A stretch of 42,513 nucleotides of DNA from Chloroflexota bacterium (GTDB lineage: Bacteria > Chloroflexota > Limnocylindria > QHBO01). Position 1 is the stretch's first letter; every line of letters starts with the position of its first letter. The notes beneath the pieces were generated by a model. It saw only the letters and a program-made list of their open reading frames with translations, ran no database searches and was not told the DNA's origin. Below, piece after piece: positions 1 to 8,423 of the stretch. The position numbers were made by a program, and so were the translations under genes. The stretch spans positions 87,418-129,930 of the forward strand of contig JBBPIR010000005.1 of assembly GCA_038040195.1 (NCBI GenBank), read 5' to 3'.

Positions 1-693
1 GTTGCCGGTGAACCCGGACTGGACGTCGATGTTGGCCGCGGCAGCCAGGGTCCCGCCATTGACCACGCCACCGGCGAGATTGAGCGTCCCCAGGATGTCC
101 AGCGTGTCCCCGGCGGCAATGGTCTTGGTCCCCGACAGGAAGGAGACGTTATTGAGGGTCAGATTGGTCGGGACGTCGATCGTGACGTTGCTCGTCGAGA
201 ACGCGACCGTCCCGCTGTTGTGGACGAACGTCCCGCCCGACTGCGTGAACGCGCCGGTGACGGTAAGCGTTCCGCTGGTGCTCGTGAACGATCCGCCGCT
301 CAGAGTGAAGGCGTTGTTGACGGTGATCGCCGCATTGCCGCCGAGAAACGTGCCGGCTGCCTGCGTGAAGGCAGCGGCGCCGACGGTCAGGGTGGTTCCG
401 GCGCCCTGGGTGATGGTTCCGGTGTAACCAGCCATGATCAGCACGCCCTGCACCGAAACGTTGGCGGTGATCGTCGCGCTCGTCACGCTCACGAGCGGGT
501 CGAAGACGGCCCGATCCGCCGCTCCGGGAGCGACGTTGCCGGACCAGTTGACCGGGTTGGTCCATAGGCCATCGCCGCTCCCGTTGTCCCAGGTCTGATC
601 GACCGCCAGAACTGGCGGTGGGATGCTGGCGGTGGCGACTGCCAACACGCCGCCTAGGAGTACGGCAAACCCAAATCGGGCGACGCGTGGCAC
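1..693 (-). CDS. Secreted beta-helix / adhesin-like protein, 5' part only (runs off the left edge)
   Basis: Reading leftward from a GTG at 691-693, the frame stays open to base 1, giving 231 codons and no stop. The N-terminus (MPRVARFGFAVLLGG...) has Arg residues followed by a hydrophobic stretch ending near residue 30 (PPPVLAVDQ), which looks like a Sec signal peptide. The mature part starts with TWDNGSGDGLWTNPVNWSG, a motif common at the start of autotransporter-like and beta-helix surface proteins. After it come short, Gly/Thr/Asn-rich repeats such as GAFTQSGGTFVHNSGT and DILGTLNLAGGVVNGGT, about 20-25 residues each, as expected for stacked beta-helix coils. Function is probably attachment or surface layer, but no ligand can be inferred. 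No clear Shine-Dalgarno precedes the GTG, so the start rests on the signal peptide. The leader upstream (694-918) holds a strong hairpin. Fold class fairly sure, role unknown. Confidence 0.7.
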   Translation of the reverse strand, partial: MPRVARFGFAVLLGGVLAVATASIPPPVLAVDQTWDNGSGDGLWTNPVNWSGNVAPGAADRAVFDPLVSVTSATITANVSVQGVLIMAGYTGTITQGAGTTLTVGAAAFTQAAGTFLGGNAAITVNNAFTLSGGSFTSTSGTLTVTGAFTQSGGTFVHNSGTVAFSTSNVTIDVPTNLTLNNVSFLSGTKTIAAGDTLDILGTLNLAGGVVNGGTLAAAANIDVQSGFTGN

Positions 694-781
694 GGCTCGT
701 CGCGAGCGCGCGATATCAGGCCCGGGTTGCTGGACTTGAGTTTGTATGGATCCGACTCCGCCTGGCAGCAATACCCCCGCA

Positions 782-833
782 GGCCACGGATCCTCCTCCA
801 TCTCCACCCCTTAGGGCGGAGACGATCCAGGCC
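782..833 (-). other. Candidate structured 5' leader hairpin upstream of the secreted protein
   Basis: The 225 bases between the CoA-transferase stop (919) and the GTG at 693 contain no convincing gene. Read on the minus strand, 782-833 can fold into a long imperfect hairpin: outer stem GGCC/GGCC (830-833 with 782-785), middle stem GGATC/GATCC (824-828 with 788-792), and an inner 8-bp stem CTCCGCCC/GGGTGGAG (814-821 with 802-809, one G-U pair) closed by a TAAG loop. A smaller GCCC/GGGC hairpin and a GGTAC/GTACC pairing lie further upstream. No U-tract follows, so a terminator for the upstream gene is unlikely. A cis-acting RNA controlling the secreted protein is possible; I could not match it to a known riboswitch consensus. 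Confidence 0.3.
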
Positions 834-918
834 CGGGGGATAGCAAACCGTATTTGGTACTGAGGCCGCCATAGCCCATTTGGTGGGGCAACCCGTACCT
901 CGTGGGAGCCTCGATCGG

Positions 919-2142
919 CTACGCCACGATTCCGCTCGCGCGCAGCGCAGCAATCTCGCCGGCACTGAAACCGGCCTGGGTCAGAATCTCGTCGGTATGC
1001 TCGCCCAGGCGGGGTGGCGGCCGTCGCACGGGAAGCTGGACGCCCTCGATCCGGATCGGCGAGGCGGGCAGCTGGACGCCATCCACGGACGTGATCCAGT
1101 CCGGCTCGACCTGCCGCATAGCCGCCACGGCCTCGCCAACGCTGTGAACCGGACTGCCGGGAACGTCGGCGGCGGTCATGGCCGCCAGCAGCTCGTCGCG
1201 GTGCCACTCGGCGATACGCGGCGCCAGCACCGCCAGCACCTCAGCTCGGCGCGGGACGCGTCCCGGGTTGGTGGCCCATGCCGCCTCCGGTTCCACGCCC
1301 AGGAGGGCGCACAGGCGTGCGAACTGAGCGTCATTCCCGACGGCCACCACCACGTGCCCGTCACGGGCCGCAAAGACCTGGTACGGCACGATGTCGGGGT
1401 GCCCGGTCCCCCATCGGCGCGGCTCCTCCCCGGTGGCCAGGTGGTACCCGAGCACATTCGTCAGCCCCGCGACGGCGGCCTCGACCAGGCTGACCGATGC
1501 CGGCGGCACCGCTGTCCTCCCGGGATCCGGATGACGACGTCCGCGCTCGCGAGCCGCCAGCCCCGCCAGCGCAGCGACCGCGGCCTCCAGGCCGGCCAGC
1601 AGGTCCAGCAGCCCGACCCCGAACTTGACGGGCTCGCCTCCTGGCGCGCCGGTGACCGCCATTTGACCACTCCATGCCTGCGCGACCAGGTCGTAAGCCG
1701 GGCGCTCGGCCAGCATCCCGGTGCCGGGGAATCCGCCGATCGCGGTCACAACCAGGTGAGGATGGCGCTCACCCAACCGGTCTGCGGCGAGGCCAAGCCG
1801 TGCCGCCACCGACGGCACGTAGTTGTGGACGAGCACGTCGGCACGGGCCGCCAGCCGGTCAAGGAGCTCCTGACCGGCATCGGTCTTCAGGTCGACCACG
1901 AGGCTGCGCTTGTTGCGGTTCACCGCCGCGAAATAGGCGCTCCGCCGATCGCCCGGGTCGCCCCAGAACGGTGGGCCCCAGCCGCGCGTCTCATCGCCGG
2001 ACGGCGGCTCGAGCTTCCAGACGTCGGCGCCAAGGTCGGCGAGCAGCATCGTGGCGTGGGGCCCGGCCAGGACCCTCGAGCAGTCGAGAACGATGACGCC
2101 GTCCAACGGGAACGTCGGGTCCCGCGTCGGCGCGTCAGCCAC
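919..2142 (-). CDS. CaiB/BaiF-family CoA-transferase
   Basis: The 407-residue product has the usual length for class III CoA-transferases, which move CoA between carboxylic acids through an aspartyl-CoA anhydride. The N-terminal stretch LDGVIVLDCSRVLAGPHATM and the following LLADLGADVWKLEPP are the family signature. Later come NRNKRSLVVDLK (75-86), VLVHNYVPSVAARLG, and RPAYDLVAQAWSGQM, where Asp151 is the expected catalytic aspartate. The acyl substrate cannot be read from the sequence; formyl-, succinyl-, carnitine- and alpha-methylacyl-type enzymes all look alike here. The ATG at 2142 overlaps the end of the DUF1003 gene by 8 bases, so the two are probably co-transcribed, though no functional link is evident. 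It is likely a cytoplasmic dimer. Confidence 0.9.
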   Translation of the reverse strand: MADAPTRDPTFPLDGVIVLDCSRVLAGPHATMLLADLGADVWKLEPPSGDETRGWGPPFWGDPGDRRSAYFAAVNRNKRSLVVDLKTDAGQELLDRLAARADVLVHNYVPSVAARLGLAADRLGERHPHLVVTAIGGFPGTGMLAERPAYDLVAQAWSGQMAVTGAPGGEPVKFGVGLLDLLAGLEAAVAALAGLAARERGRRHPDPGRTAVPPASVSLVEAAVAGLTNVLGYHLATGEEPRRWGTGHPDIVPYQVFAARDGHVVVAVGNDAQFARLCALLGVEPEAAWATNPGRVPRRAEVLAVLAPRIAEWHRDELLAAMTAADVPGSPVHSVGEAVAAMRQVEPDWITSVDGVQLPASPIRIEGVQLPVRRPPPRLGEHTDEILTQAGFSAGEIAALRASGIVA

Positions 2143-2599
2143 CGGCCGGCAGCCTGTCCAGAATTCGCGACTCGAGCTCGAGGATCAGGTGTTCGAGGCC
2201 CTCGATCCGATCCAGGATCTCGGCATTCCCGTGCAGCAGCTGCTCATTCTGCTGCTCGGCGACATCGGTCTCGCCGGCGGCATGTTCCAAGGTCATGCGG
2301 TCCCGGGCATCCTGCCGGTTGCCGGCCAGGAGGATCAGGGGGCCCGAGTAGGCTGCCAGGGTCCCGAAGGCGAGGTTGAGCAGGATGAACGGGTACGGAT
2401 CGAAGTTGAAGACCAGGTAGACGTTGGCGGCGATCCAGATCACGGCGATCACCGTCTGGATCACGATGAAGCGCCAGCTCCCGATGACCGCGGTCGCACG
2501 GTCCGCGATTCGGGCGCCCAGCGGAGCCTCGTCGATGAGCGCGACGTTCACGGGATGTCGGTGTCGTGGCGGGCGCGCGGCGGGAGTCGCAAGGCGCAT
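2135..2599 (-). CDS. DUF1003 family membrane protein
   Basis: A 154-residue protein with two adjacent membrane segments: about 41-62 (SWRFIVIQTVIAVIWIAAN) and 69-94 (YPFILLNLAFGTLAAYSGPL). The spacing NFDPYPFILLNLAF and the following ILLAGNRQDARDRM are diagnostic of DUF1003. The C-terminal third is a charged helix rich in Glu, Gln and Leu (IEGLEHLILELESRILDRL), likely a coiled coil. The family's function is not known. The ATG at 2599 is preceded by a GAGG about 11 bases upstream. It lies 46 bases downstream of the MMPL gene and overlaps the CoA-transferase start, so the three minus-strand genes may be one transcript. Confidence 0.85.
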   Translation of the reverse strand: MRLATPAARPPRHRHPVNVALIDEAPLGARIADRATAVIGSWRFIVIQTVIAVIWIAANVYLVFNFDPYPFILLNLAFGTLAAYSGPLILLAGNRQDARDRMTLEHAAGETDVAEQQNEQLLHGNAEILDRIEGLEHLILELESRILDRLPAGG

Positions 2600-2645
2600 G
2601 GAGCAAACCTCAGCTGCGGCGTTCAGCCCAAGGCTAGCGTTCCGG

Positions 2646-4976
2646 TCAGGCTGAGGCGCTCTCTCCCGACGATGTCGCCGACACCGGAGCAGGTGCCTCG
2701 TACAGACCGAGCTTGGCCACTGCCCGCTGGACCGGCGCCGGGGCCCACCAGTTCAGCCGACCCATGACCCGCATGAAGGCGGGCACCAGGAGGCCGCGCA
2801 CGATCGTGGCATCGATGAGCACGGCCAGCGCCTGGGCGAAACCGATCGCTTTCAGGAACAGGACGTCGGACAGGGCGAAGGTCCCGAACACCACGACCAT
2901 GATCAGCGCCGCTCCGGTGATGATCCCACCCGTGATCCCGATCCCCTCCGCCACGGACTGGGTGTTGTTGCGGGTCGCCACCCACCGCTCGCGGATGCGC
3001 GAAAGGAGGAGCACTTCGTAGTCCATCGAAAGCCCGAACAGGATCGCGAACATCAGGATCGGCAGCCAGGCACCCAGCGACCCGTTGGCCTCGAAACCGA
3101 GCAGGTCCTGGAGGTTGCCGTCCTGGAAGACCCACACCAGCGCGCCGAAGCTGGCGCTGATCGAGATCAGGCTCATGAGGACCGCCTTCACCGGCAGAAA
3201 GACCGATCCGAAGGTCAGGAACAGGACCACCATGGTGACGGCGATGACGATGGCCACCGCGACCGGAACGCTGGCGCGGAAGCTGTCCATGAAGTCCGCC
3301 GATCGAGCGGCCAATCCGGTCACCCCAACCGTGGACCCGGACGGTTCCGGCACATCGCGCACCTTGGCTACCAGGCCCCGACCGGCCTCCGTGTCGGGCA
3401 GCAGGGTCGAGAACACGGTGACCTTCGCCGTGTCGCCGGCGACGGTCTGAGCCACCCACTCGTCCAGACCCGCCGGCCATGCCTCGCGAGGCGCAGCCAG
3501 GAGAGCGAGGTACTGGTCGGCGGGAATGCCGGGTGGCGGGTCGAGCACGCTCTCGACGCTCTGGATGTCGGGCAACGCGGCAACCTGATCGACGTATGCG
3601 CCCAGATCAGCCAGGCGCTCGGGCGCCAGCCCGCCATCGGTCAGGTCATCCTCGCCGGGGTAGGTGACTGCGGCCAGCATGGGGTCGGCGTCGCCACCTG
3701 GGAACTCGTCGCGCAGGATGATGAAACCCTGCTTGGCCGGGGTGTCGGGCAGGTCCTCGAGGTTGCCGCCGGTGGACAGCTGGATGTGCAGGAACGGGAT
3801 CCCGGCCACCAGGAGCAGGACCAGGATGGGCGCCCCGATCAAGACCGGCCGGCGCATGACCCGCCCGGCGACCCGGGACCAGAACCCGTGGCCGCGGCGC
3901 CGCTCCGCCTCCACTGGGTCGACCTCGACGAATCGCAGGAACGCCGGGACCGGGATCCGCAGCCGGTTCACACGATGACCCAGCATGCCGAGCAGGGCGG
4001 GTAGCACGGTCATGGAGTACACGAGAGTGGCGACCACCACGACGACCCCGCCAATGCCCATCGAGCGCAATGCCGCGGCCTCGAACACCGTCAGCGCCCC
4101 CAGGCCGATGGCCACCGCGATGCCCGACACCGCCACCGCCTTGCCGACGGTGGCCATGGTGCGCTCCAGTGCCTCCTCGACCGGGTGGTGCAGCAGCTCC
4201 TCTCGGAAGCGGCTGACCAGGAACAGCGAGTAGTCGATGGCCAGGGCCAGGCCGATCATGGTCGCCAGGTTGGTGACGAAGATCGACATGTCGTACGACG
4301 AGGCCAGCAACCCGATGACCGCGAACGTCGAGATCAGCGACAGGCCCGCGATCAGCAACGGGAGCCCAGCGCCCACCAGAGTCCCGAAGACCACCAGGAG
4401 GATGGCGCCGGCGATGGGCAGGCTGATGATCTCCGCCTGCTGGAGGTCTTCTTCGATGACCCCGTTGAACTCGTCGTACACGACTGGCACGCCCGTGATC
4501 CGGGTCTCGACGCCCGGCGGGCGCTCCACCAGCTCCACCAGGCGGCGAGCGTCTTCGACGGCCTCCTCGTCGGGCGAGCTCAGCCGGACCAGGGCGAACG
4601 TGGCGGCGCCATCGGTCGAGAGGAACCGTGGATCCCCGTTGTCGGCGTAGGTGATGATCTCGTCGACCACCGGATCGTCGGCCAAAGGGGCGACCGCGTC
4701 CGAGACCACCTGCTGGAACTCGGGCGACGCGGCATCCCCCGCCGGGTCCCGCAGGATGACGAAGATGGCGGTCGCCTGCTCCCCGAACCGGTCCGCCAGG
4801 AGCTCCTCGGTCGTCCGCGATTCGGAACCCGCGATCTGCCAGCCACCCTGCGACAGCTCGCCGCCTGCCTGGTTGGACCAGACCGTCAGACCGATGACCA
4901 GGGCCAGGCCCACGGGTGGGATCCAGCGCCGGAAGCGGTACGAGAACCTGCCCAGGGCCGCGAACACGGGGCGCAC
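2646..4976 (-). CDS. MMPL-family RND exporter
   Basis: A large membrane protein (776 residues from the GTG at 4976) of the MmpL/YdfJ type: two repeats, each one TM helix, a large extracytoplasmic domain, then a five- to six-helix bundle. TM1 is around PPVGLALVIGLTVWS; the second repeat starts at PVLIGAPILVLLLVAGIPFL. Typical motifs are the Asp-containing ATMIGLALAIDYSLFLVSRF and LFGLSMDYEVLLLSRIRE, where the Asp-Tyr pair lies in the proton path, and IDATIVRGLLVPAFMRVMG near the end. Such proteins export lipids, glycolipids or drugs; the substrate here is unknown. The frame is open upstream to an ATG at 5144, but that extension overlaps the divergent MFS gene and is proline/arginine-rich, so the GTG at 4976 (or 4967) is preferred. 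The start is only about 60 bases from the divergent MFS start. Confidence 0.9.
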   Translation of the reverse strand: MRPVFAALGRFSYRFRRWIPPVGLALVIGLTVWSNQAGGELSQGGWQIAGSESRTTEELLADRFGEQATAIFVILRDPAGDAASPEFQQVVSDAVAPLADDPVVDEIITYADNGDPRFLSTDGAATFALVRLSSPDEEAVEDARRLVELVERPPGVETRITGVPVVYDEFNGVIEEDLQQAEIISLPIAGAILLVVFGTLVGAGLPLLIAGLSLISTFAVIGLLASSYDMSIFVTNLATMIGLALAIDYSLFLVSRFREELLHHPVEEALERTMATVGKAVAVSGIAVAIGLGALTVFEAAALRSMGIGGVVVVVATLVYSMTVLPALLGMLGHRVNRLRIPVPAFLRFVEVDPVEAERRRGHGFWSRVAGRVMRRPVLIGAPILVLLLVAGIPFLHIQLSTGGNLEDLPDTPAKQGFIILRDEFPGGDADPMLAAVTYPGEDDLTDGGLAPERLADLGAYVDQVAALPDIQSVESVLDPPPGIPADQYLALLAAPREAWPAGLDEWVAQTVAGDTAKVTVFSTLLPDTEAGRGLVAKVRDVPEPSGSTVGVTGLAARSADFMDSFRASVPVAVAIVIAVTMVVLFLTFGSVFLPVKAVLMSLISISASFGALVWVFQDGNLQDLLGFEANGSLGAWLPILMFAILFGLSMDYEVLLLSRIRERWVATRNNTQSVAEGIGITGGIITGAALIMVVVFGTFALSDVLFLKAIGFAQALAVLIDATIVRGLLVPAFMRVMGRLNWWAPAPVQRAVAKLGLYEAPAPVSATSSGESASA

Positions 4977-5004
4977 TCTAGCCGACCCGACCGATTGGGG
5001 CAGA

Positions 5005-5010
5005 TATGAT
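5005..5010 (+). promoter_or_regulatory. Candidate -10 box (TATGAT) for the MFS gene
   Basis: TATGAT sits 28 bases upstream of the GTG at 5038, in the 61-base space between the divergent MMPL and MFS genes. It matches the sigma-70 -10 consensus at five of six positions and stands out in a very GC-rich region. No good -35 hexamer is visible at 16-18 bases. Transcription would start near 5017, leaving a leader of about 20 bases. Confidence 0.35.
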
Positions 5011-5037
5011 CGGGCGCATGAGTCATCGGTCCGCGAC

Positions 5038-6363
5038 GTGACGGTCCTGTCGCCCGCCAGCTGGTGGCGCAGCCTCGGCGGACTGACCCGCTCCGGCAGC
5101 TCGGTCGAGGGCCTGTCGTGGGGCCTGTACGACTTCGCGAACACGATCTACTCGTTCGCCATCGTCAGCTTTGCCATGGGCCCCTGGACGGTGAGGGCCC
5201 TGGGCGAGGCCAACGGGACCCTGGCCTTCACCGTGGCCGGCAGCCTGTCGGTGCTGCTGAACGCCCTCGTCTCGCCGGCCCTGGGAGCGGTGAGCGATCG
5301 AACTGGCGGGCGGAAGCGGTACCTGTTCGTATTCACGGTCCTGTGCGTCGTGCCGACCGCGGTCATCGGCCTGGTCGACATCTGGCTCGGCCTGCTGGCG
5401 TTCGCGATCGCGAACTTCGCGTTCCAGGCCGCACTCATCTACTACGACGCCATCCTCCCCGACGTGGCACGCCCGGAGAAGCGGGGTCGCCTGTCGGGGA
5501 TCGGGGTCGGGCTCGGCTACGTGGGGACGATCGTGTCGGGCCTGCTACTCCGCTTCACGACCGACGACGCCGGCCTGACCACCGCGGCCAGCTTCATGCT
5601 GGTCGCCTCGCTGTTCGCGGTGTTCGCCATTCCGCTGTTCCTCGTCGTGCGCGAGCGCCCGCGGACCGGGGCGCCGTTCCGGGTGGCCGATGCGGTGGGC
5701 TCATGGCGGCAGCTCGGCGTCACGTGGCAGCACGCCGGGGAGCGCCTCGGGCTGCGCCGCTTCATCGTGGGCCGCTTTTTCTACTCCGACGGGGTGAACA
5801 CGGCCATCGCAGTCATGAGCCTGTTCGCCATCAACGCGGTCGGCTTCACCGAAAGCGAGGCCTTGTACGTACTGATCGGCCTGACCGTGGTCGCGGTGCT
5901 GGCGTCGTTCGGGTGGGGCTACCTCGCCGATCGCTGGGGACCCAAGCGCACCCTGCTGACGGTGCTCGCCTCGTGGGTCCTCGGACTGCTGATCATCGGG
6001 CTGTTTCCGAACAAGCTCGCGTTCCTGCCGGCGGGGGCGATCCTGGGTTCCGGCCTGGGCGGCACGGCCGTCACCGACCGCCTCCTGCTGCTGCGCCTTA
6101 CGCCTCCTGCGCGGGTGGGTGAGATGTTCGGGCTGTTCGGGCTGGCCGGGAAGTTCAGCGCGGTGATCGGCCCCATCGCCTTCGGCGCGATCGTGTGCGT
6201 CCTGCTCGAACCGGTGGGCAAGGCGGCGTACCAGATCGCCATCCTGTCGCTCCTGATCCTGATGGTGATCGGGTATTGGATCGTGCGGGGCGTCCCGGAG
6301 CCGCCGGCAGGGGCGGCCGAGGAGGCGGAAGCCGTCCTGGCGGGCGCATCCGGGTCGACATGA
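5038..6363 (+). CDS. MFS transporter, UMF1 / Atg22-like
   Basis: A 441-residue, twelve-helix major facilitator. SWGLYDFANTIYSFAIVSF near residue 24 is the hallmark of the UMF1 (Atg22-like) group, and SPALGAVSDRTGGRKRYLF is the classical MFS loop 2-3 motif (GxxxDRxGRR). The second half repeats it in GWGYLADRWGPKRTLLTV. Members are proposed to export amino acids or other small molecules; the substrate cannot be assigned. The GTG at 5038 is chosen because upstream codons in this frame are the antisense of the MMPL gene, and the putative TATGAT at 5005-5010 fits a short leader. The stop overlaps the next start as ATGA (6360-6363), so it is translationally coupled to the glycerophosphodiesterase. 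Confidence 0.88.
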   Translation: MTVLSPASWWRSLGGLTRSGSSVEGLSWGLYDFANTIYSFAIVSFAMGPWTVRALGEANGTLAFTVAGSLSVLLNALVSPALGAVSDRTGGRKRYLFVFTVLCVVPTAVIGLVDIWLGLLAFAIANFAFQAALIYYDAILPDVARPEKRGRLSGIGVGLGYVGTIVSGLLLRFTTDDAGLTTAASFMLVASLFAVFAIPLFLVVRERPRTGAPFRVADAVGSWRQLGVTWQHAGERLGLRRFIVGRFFYSDGVNTAIAVMSLFAINAVGFTESEALYVLIGLTVVAVLASFGWGYLADRWGPKRTLLTVLASWVLGLLIIGLFPNKLAFLPAGAILGSGLGGTAVTDRLLLLRLTPPARVGEMFGLFGLAGKFSAVIGPIAFGAIVCVLLEPVGKAAYQIAILSLLILMVIGYWIVRGVPEPPAGAAEEAEAVLAGASGST

Positions 6364-7115
6364 CCCTGGTGGTGGCCCACCGGGGCGCCTCGGCGCGCGC
6401 CCCGGAGAACACGATGGAGGCCTTCCGGCTCGGCGTGGAAGCGGGGGCCGACGCGATCGAGGTGGACATCCACGTGTCCGCCGATGGCCAGCTGGCGGTC
6501 ATCCACGACCCGACCCTGGATCGGACGACCGACCGTACGACGACCGTGGCCGATGCGCCGATGGCGGAGATCCAGGCCGCCGACGCCGGATGGGCCTTCC
6601 CCGGCCCGAACGGCGACTATCCGTACCGGGACCGGGGGTTGACGGTGCCCACCCTGCCCGAGGTCGTGGATTGGCTACCCGCCGGCATCGGGCTGGCGGT
6701 CGAGATCAAGGCTCCAGAGGCGGCGGATGGCGTGGTGGCGGTGCTGGCCGGAACAGAGGTCCGGAGCGCGGGGCTGGTCACCGTGATGAGCTTCCAGGAG
6801 GGCGCCATTCAGCGCGTTCGGGAGCTGGCCCCGGACCTGCCGACCGGGTTGTTGCTCGTACCGGGCGATATCTTCGAGCGCGGGCTGACGTGGGCCGTCG
6901 AGCACGGCCACGCCGCGATCCTGCCCTTCGAGGTCGATCTCGGGTTTGACCCGGGGCCCAACATCCAGCTGGCGACCGCATACGGGTGCCGAGTGGGCTG
7001 CTACGTGGTCAACGAGCCCGAGCGCATGCAGCAGCTGGCCGCCGCCGGCGCGTGGGGCTTCGTCACCGACGTTCCCGAACTGGCGAGGGCCGCGCTCGGC
7101 CCCCGCCCGGAGTAG
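6360..7115 (+). CDS. Glycerophosphodiester phosphodiesterase
   Basis: A 251-residue GDPD-family TIM barrel that hydrolyses glycerophosphodiesters to glycerol 3-phosphate and an alcohol. The catalytic landmarks are present: VVAHRGASARAPENT (His7, Arg8, Glu17), AIEVDIHVSADGQLAVIHD (Glu and Asp metal ligands and the second His), and LAVEIKAPE in the middle. The C-terminal part (GFVTDVPELARAAL) matches the usual final barrel strand, where the product is a new compartment of Thr-Asp-x-Pro. There is no signal peptide, so it acts in the cytoplasm, like UgpQ rather than GlpQ. The start ATG overlaps the MFS stop (ATGA), which suggests that the MFS protein may import or export a related compound, but this is inference. 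Confidence 0.9.
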   Translation: MTLVVAHRGASARAPENTMEAFRLGVEAGADAIEVDIHVSADGQLAVIHDPTLDRTTDRTTTVADAPMAEIQAADAGWAFPGPNGDYPYRDRGLTVPTLPEVVDWLPAGIGLAVEIKAPEAADGVVAVLAGTEVRSAGLVTVMSFQEGAIQRVRELAPDLPTGLLLVPGDIFERGLTWAVEHGHAAILPFEVDLGFDPGPNIQLATAYGCRVGCYVVNEPERMQQLAAAGAWGFVTDVPELARAALGPRPE

Positions 7116-7119
7116 GACG

Positions 7120-7134
7120 GCCGGCCTAGCCGGC
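7120..7134. terminator. Candidate bidirectional hairpin between convergent genes
   Basis: GCCGGC (7120-7125) and GCCGGC (7129-7134) can pair around a CTA loop. The loop is the complement of the stop codon of the ACT-domain gene, and the phosphodiesterase stop lies 5 bases to the left. The 6-bp all-GC stem is placed as a shared terminator would be, but neither strand has a following U-run, so it may only block exonucleases. Confidence 0.3.
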
Positions 7135-7527
7135 GGCAGCCGCCGTCAGTTCGCCAAGCGCTTCTTTGGCTGCGCCCGCATTGTCGACGCCGAACAGCAC
7201 CCCCACCTTGCCAGCCTCCATCCCGACCGGGATGAGCGCCTCGATGTTGACGCCCGCCGACGCGAGAAGACGTGCCGCGTTGGCCAGCGTGCCGGGGCGG
7301 TCCTCGAGCCAGGCAACGATGGCCTCGACCTCGCGGGACTTGACACCCTTGCCCTGGAGCGCGGCGCGGGTCGAGTCATCGTCGTTGGTCTGGATGGCGA
7401 TCGAGCCGCCGTCGCCCCAGGCGGCGCCGCCACCCGTGATGACGTTCACTCCCTTCTCGGCGATGGCCTCGAGGGCATCAGCCAGGGTTCCGGGCCGGTT
7501 TTCGGCACTGATGATGAACAGGTGCAT
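7126..7527 (-). CDS. Tandem ACT-domain protein
   Basis: A 133-residue protein with two ACT domains. The first starts MHLFIISAENRPGTLADALE (1-65), the second after a short linker at AIVAWLEDRPGTLANAARLL (70-130). Both contain the N-R/D-RPGTLA turn that binds amino acids at ACT dimer interfaces. There is no catalytic domain, so it is likely a small-molecule sensor or regulator; the amino acid sensed is unknown. A strong Shine-Dalgarno, GAGGAGG, lies about 12 bases upstream of the ATG at 7527. It diverges from the LLM oxidoreductase gene with an 89-base spacer containing a 16-base palindrome. Confidence 0.85.
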   Translation of the reverse strand: MHLFIISAENRPGTLADALEAIAEKGVNVITGGGAAWGDGGSIAIQTNDDDSTRAALQGKGVKSREVEAIVAWLEDRPGTLANAARLLASAGVNIEALIPVGMEAGKVGVLFGVDNAGAAKEALGELTAAAAG

Positions 7528-7545
7528 GATGCTGACCTCCTCGTG

Positions 7546-7561
7546 ATGCGCTGCTGCGCAT
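7546..7561. promoter_or_regulatory. Palindrome in the ACT / LLM divergent spacer
   Basis: ATGCGC (7546-7551) and GCGCAT (7556-7561) form a perfect inverted repeat around TGCT. It lies just upstream of the Shine-Dalgarno of the ACT gene and about 55 bases before the LLM start, so it could be an operator or a small hairpin in the ACT leader. No regulator gene is adjacent. Confidence 0.3.
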
Positions 7562-7616
7562 TCCTCGGGGGGAGCCTACACCCGCCGCCCGCAGCCGTCG
7601 ATCAAGGGAGCACCAG

Positions 7617-8423
7617 GTGACCGTCAAGCGCCACCAACCCCGCCTGGCGTTCGGGGTTAGCGCCGGGCTGCGACCCTGGCTCGGCGAACTGGGCGTGGCG
7701 CTCGAGGGCCTGGGTTATGACGAGCTGTGGTGCAACGACGTGCCTGGAGCGTCAGGCCTCGACACGCTGGCCGCGGTTGCGGAGGCCACGAACCGACTCC
7801 GCCTGGCGGTGGGCGTGATCGCACTCAGCGAAGCCTCCCCGGACGCGATCGCGGAGCGGGTCGCGTCGGCCGGTTTGCCGGCCGACCGGCTCACCGTGGG
7901 TGTCGGCAGCGGTTCGGGGCGCTCGCTGGACGCGGTGCGGCGGGGATTTGGCGTGCTGCGCGGCCTCCTCCCCGATTACGCCATCGGCGTTGCGGCGGTG
8001 GGACCCCGGATGGCCGAGCTGGGCGGAGCGGCGGCGGACGTGGTGCTCCTCAACTGGGCCGGACCGCGCCTGGCGTCGGAACGCCGGCGCGTGGTGGAGG
8101 CGGGGGCGGCGGCCGCCGGTCGCACGATGCCCCGAATCGCGGCGTATGTCCGGGTGGCTGTCGGGCGGGGCGCCGATGAACGGTTGGCGAGCGAGCAGGC
8201 GCGGTATGTCGGGTATGGCGGCTCGTATCGGCGGGTGATCGATGCCCAGGTCGCATCCGGCGAATCGGTGATCGGGGTGGTGGCCGAGGAGCCCGGAGGG
8301 GTGGCGCCGGGGCTGGCCGGCTATCGGTCCGTGCTCGACACCCTGGTGATCCGCGGACTGCCGGCGGAGGACACGCCGGAGGCGTGGTTGAACGTCGCGC
8401 GGGCGGCTACTCTCCGCGCATGA
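7617..8423 (+). CDS. LLM-class (luciferase-like) F420/flavin-dependent oxidoreductase
   Basis: A 268-residue luciferase-like TIM-barrel protein. It has the family's early strand FGVSAGLRPWLGELGVALEG, then GYDELWCNDVPG, ATNRLRLAVGVIALSEASPD (the strand after which bulge residues bind F420 or FMN), and the glycine-rich phosphate-binding loop RLTVGVGSGSGRS. At 268 residues it is shorter than most F420-dependent LLM enzymes (about 300-340), with a reduced insertion region. The substrate is unknown. The GTG start has a good AGGGAG Shine-Dalgarno at 7605-7610. The stop overlaps the DUF1028 start as ATGA (8420-8423), so the two are translationally coupled. The cofactor assignment (F420 rather than FMN) is by family and taxon only. 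Confidence 0.82.
   Translation: MTVKRHQPRLAFGVSAGLRPWLGELGVALEGLGYDELWCNDVPGASGLDTLAAVAEATNRLRLAVGVIALSEASPDAIAERVASAGLPADRLTVGVGSGSGRSLDAVRRGFGVLRGLLPDYAIGVAAVGPRMAELGGAAADVVLLNWAGPRLASERRRVVEAGAAAAGRTMPRIAAYVRVAVGRGADERLASEQARYVGYGGSYRRVIDAQVASGESVIGVVAEEPGGVAPGLAGYRSVLDTLVIRGLPAEDTPEAWLNVARAATLRA

Noticed and set aside
2-427. Plus-strand open frame of 141 codons at the left edge
   Set aside because: It is antisense to the open beta-helix frame, starts with TTG, and has a low-complexity Val/Pro composition typical of a shadow frame in GC-rich DNA.
4977-5144. N-terminal extension of the MMPL protein starting at 5144
   Set aside because: It overlaps the first third of the divergent MFS promoter and gene, has Arg/Pro-rich unstructured composition, and family members begin close to the first TM helix as with the GTG at 4976.
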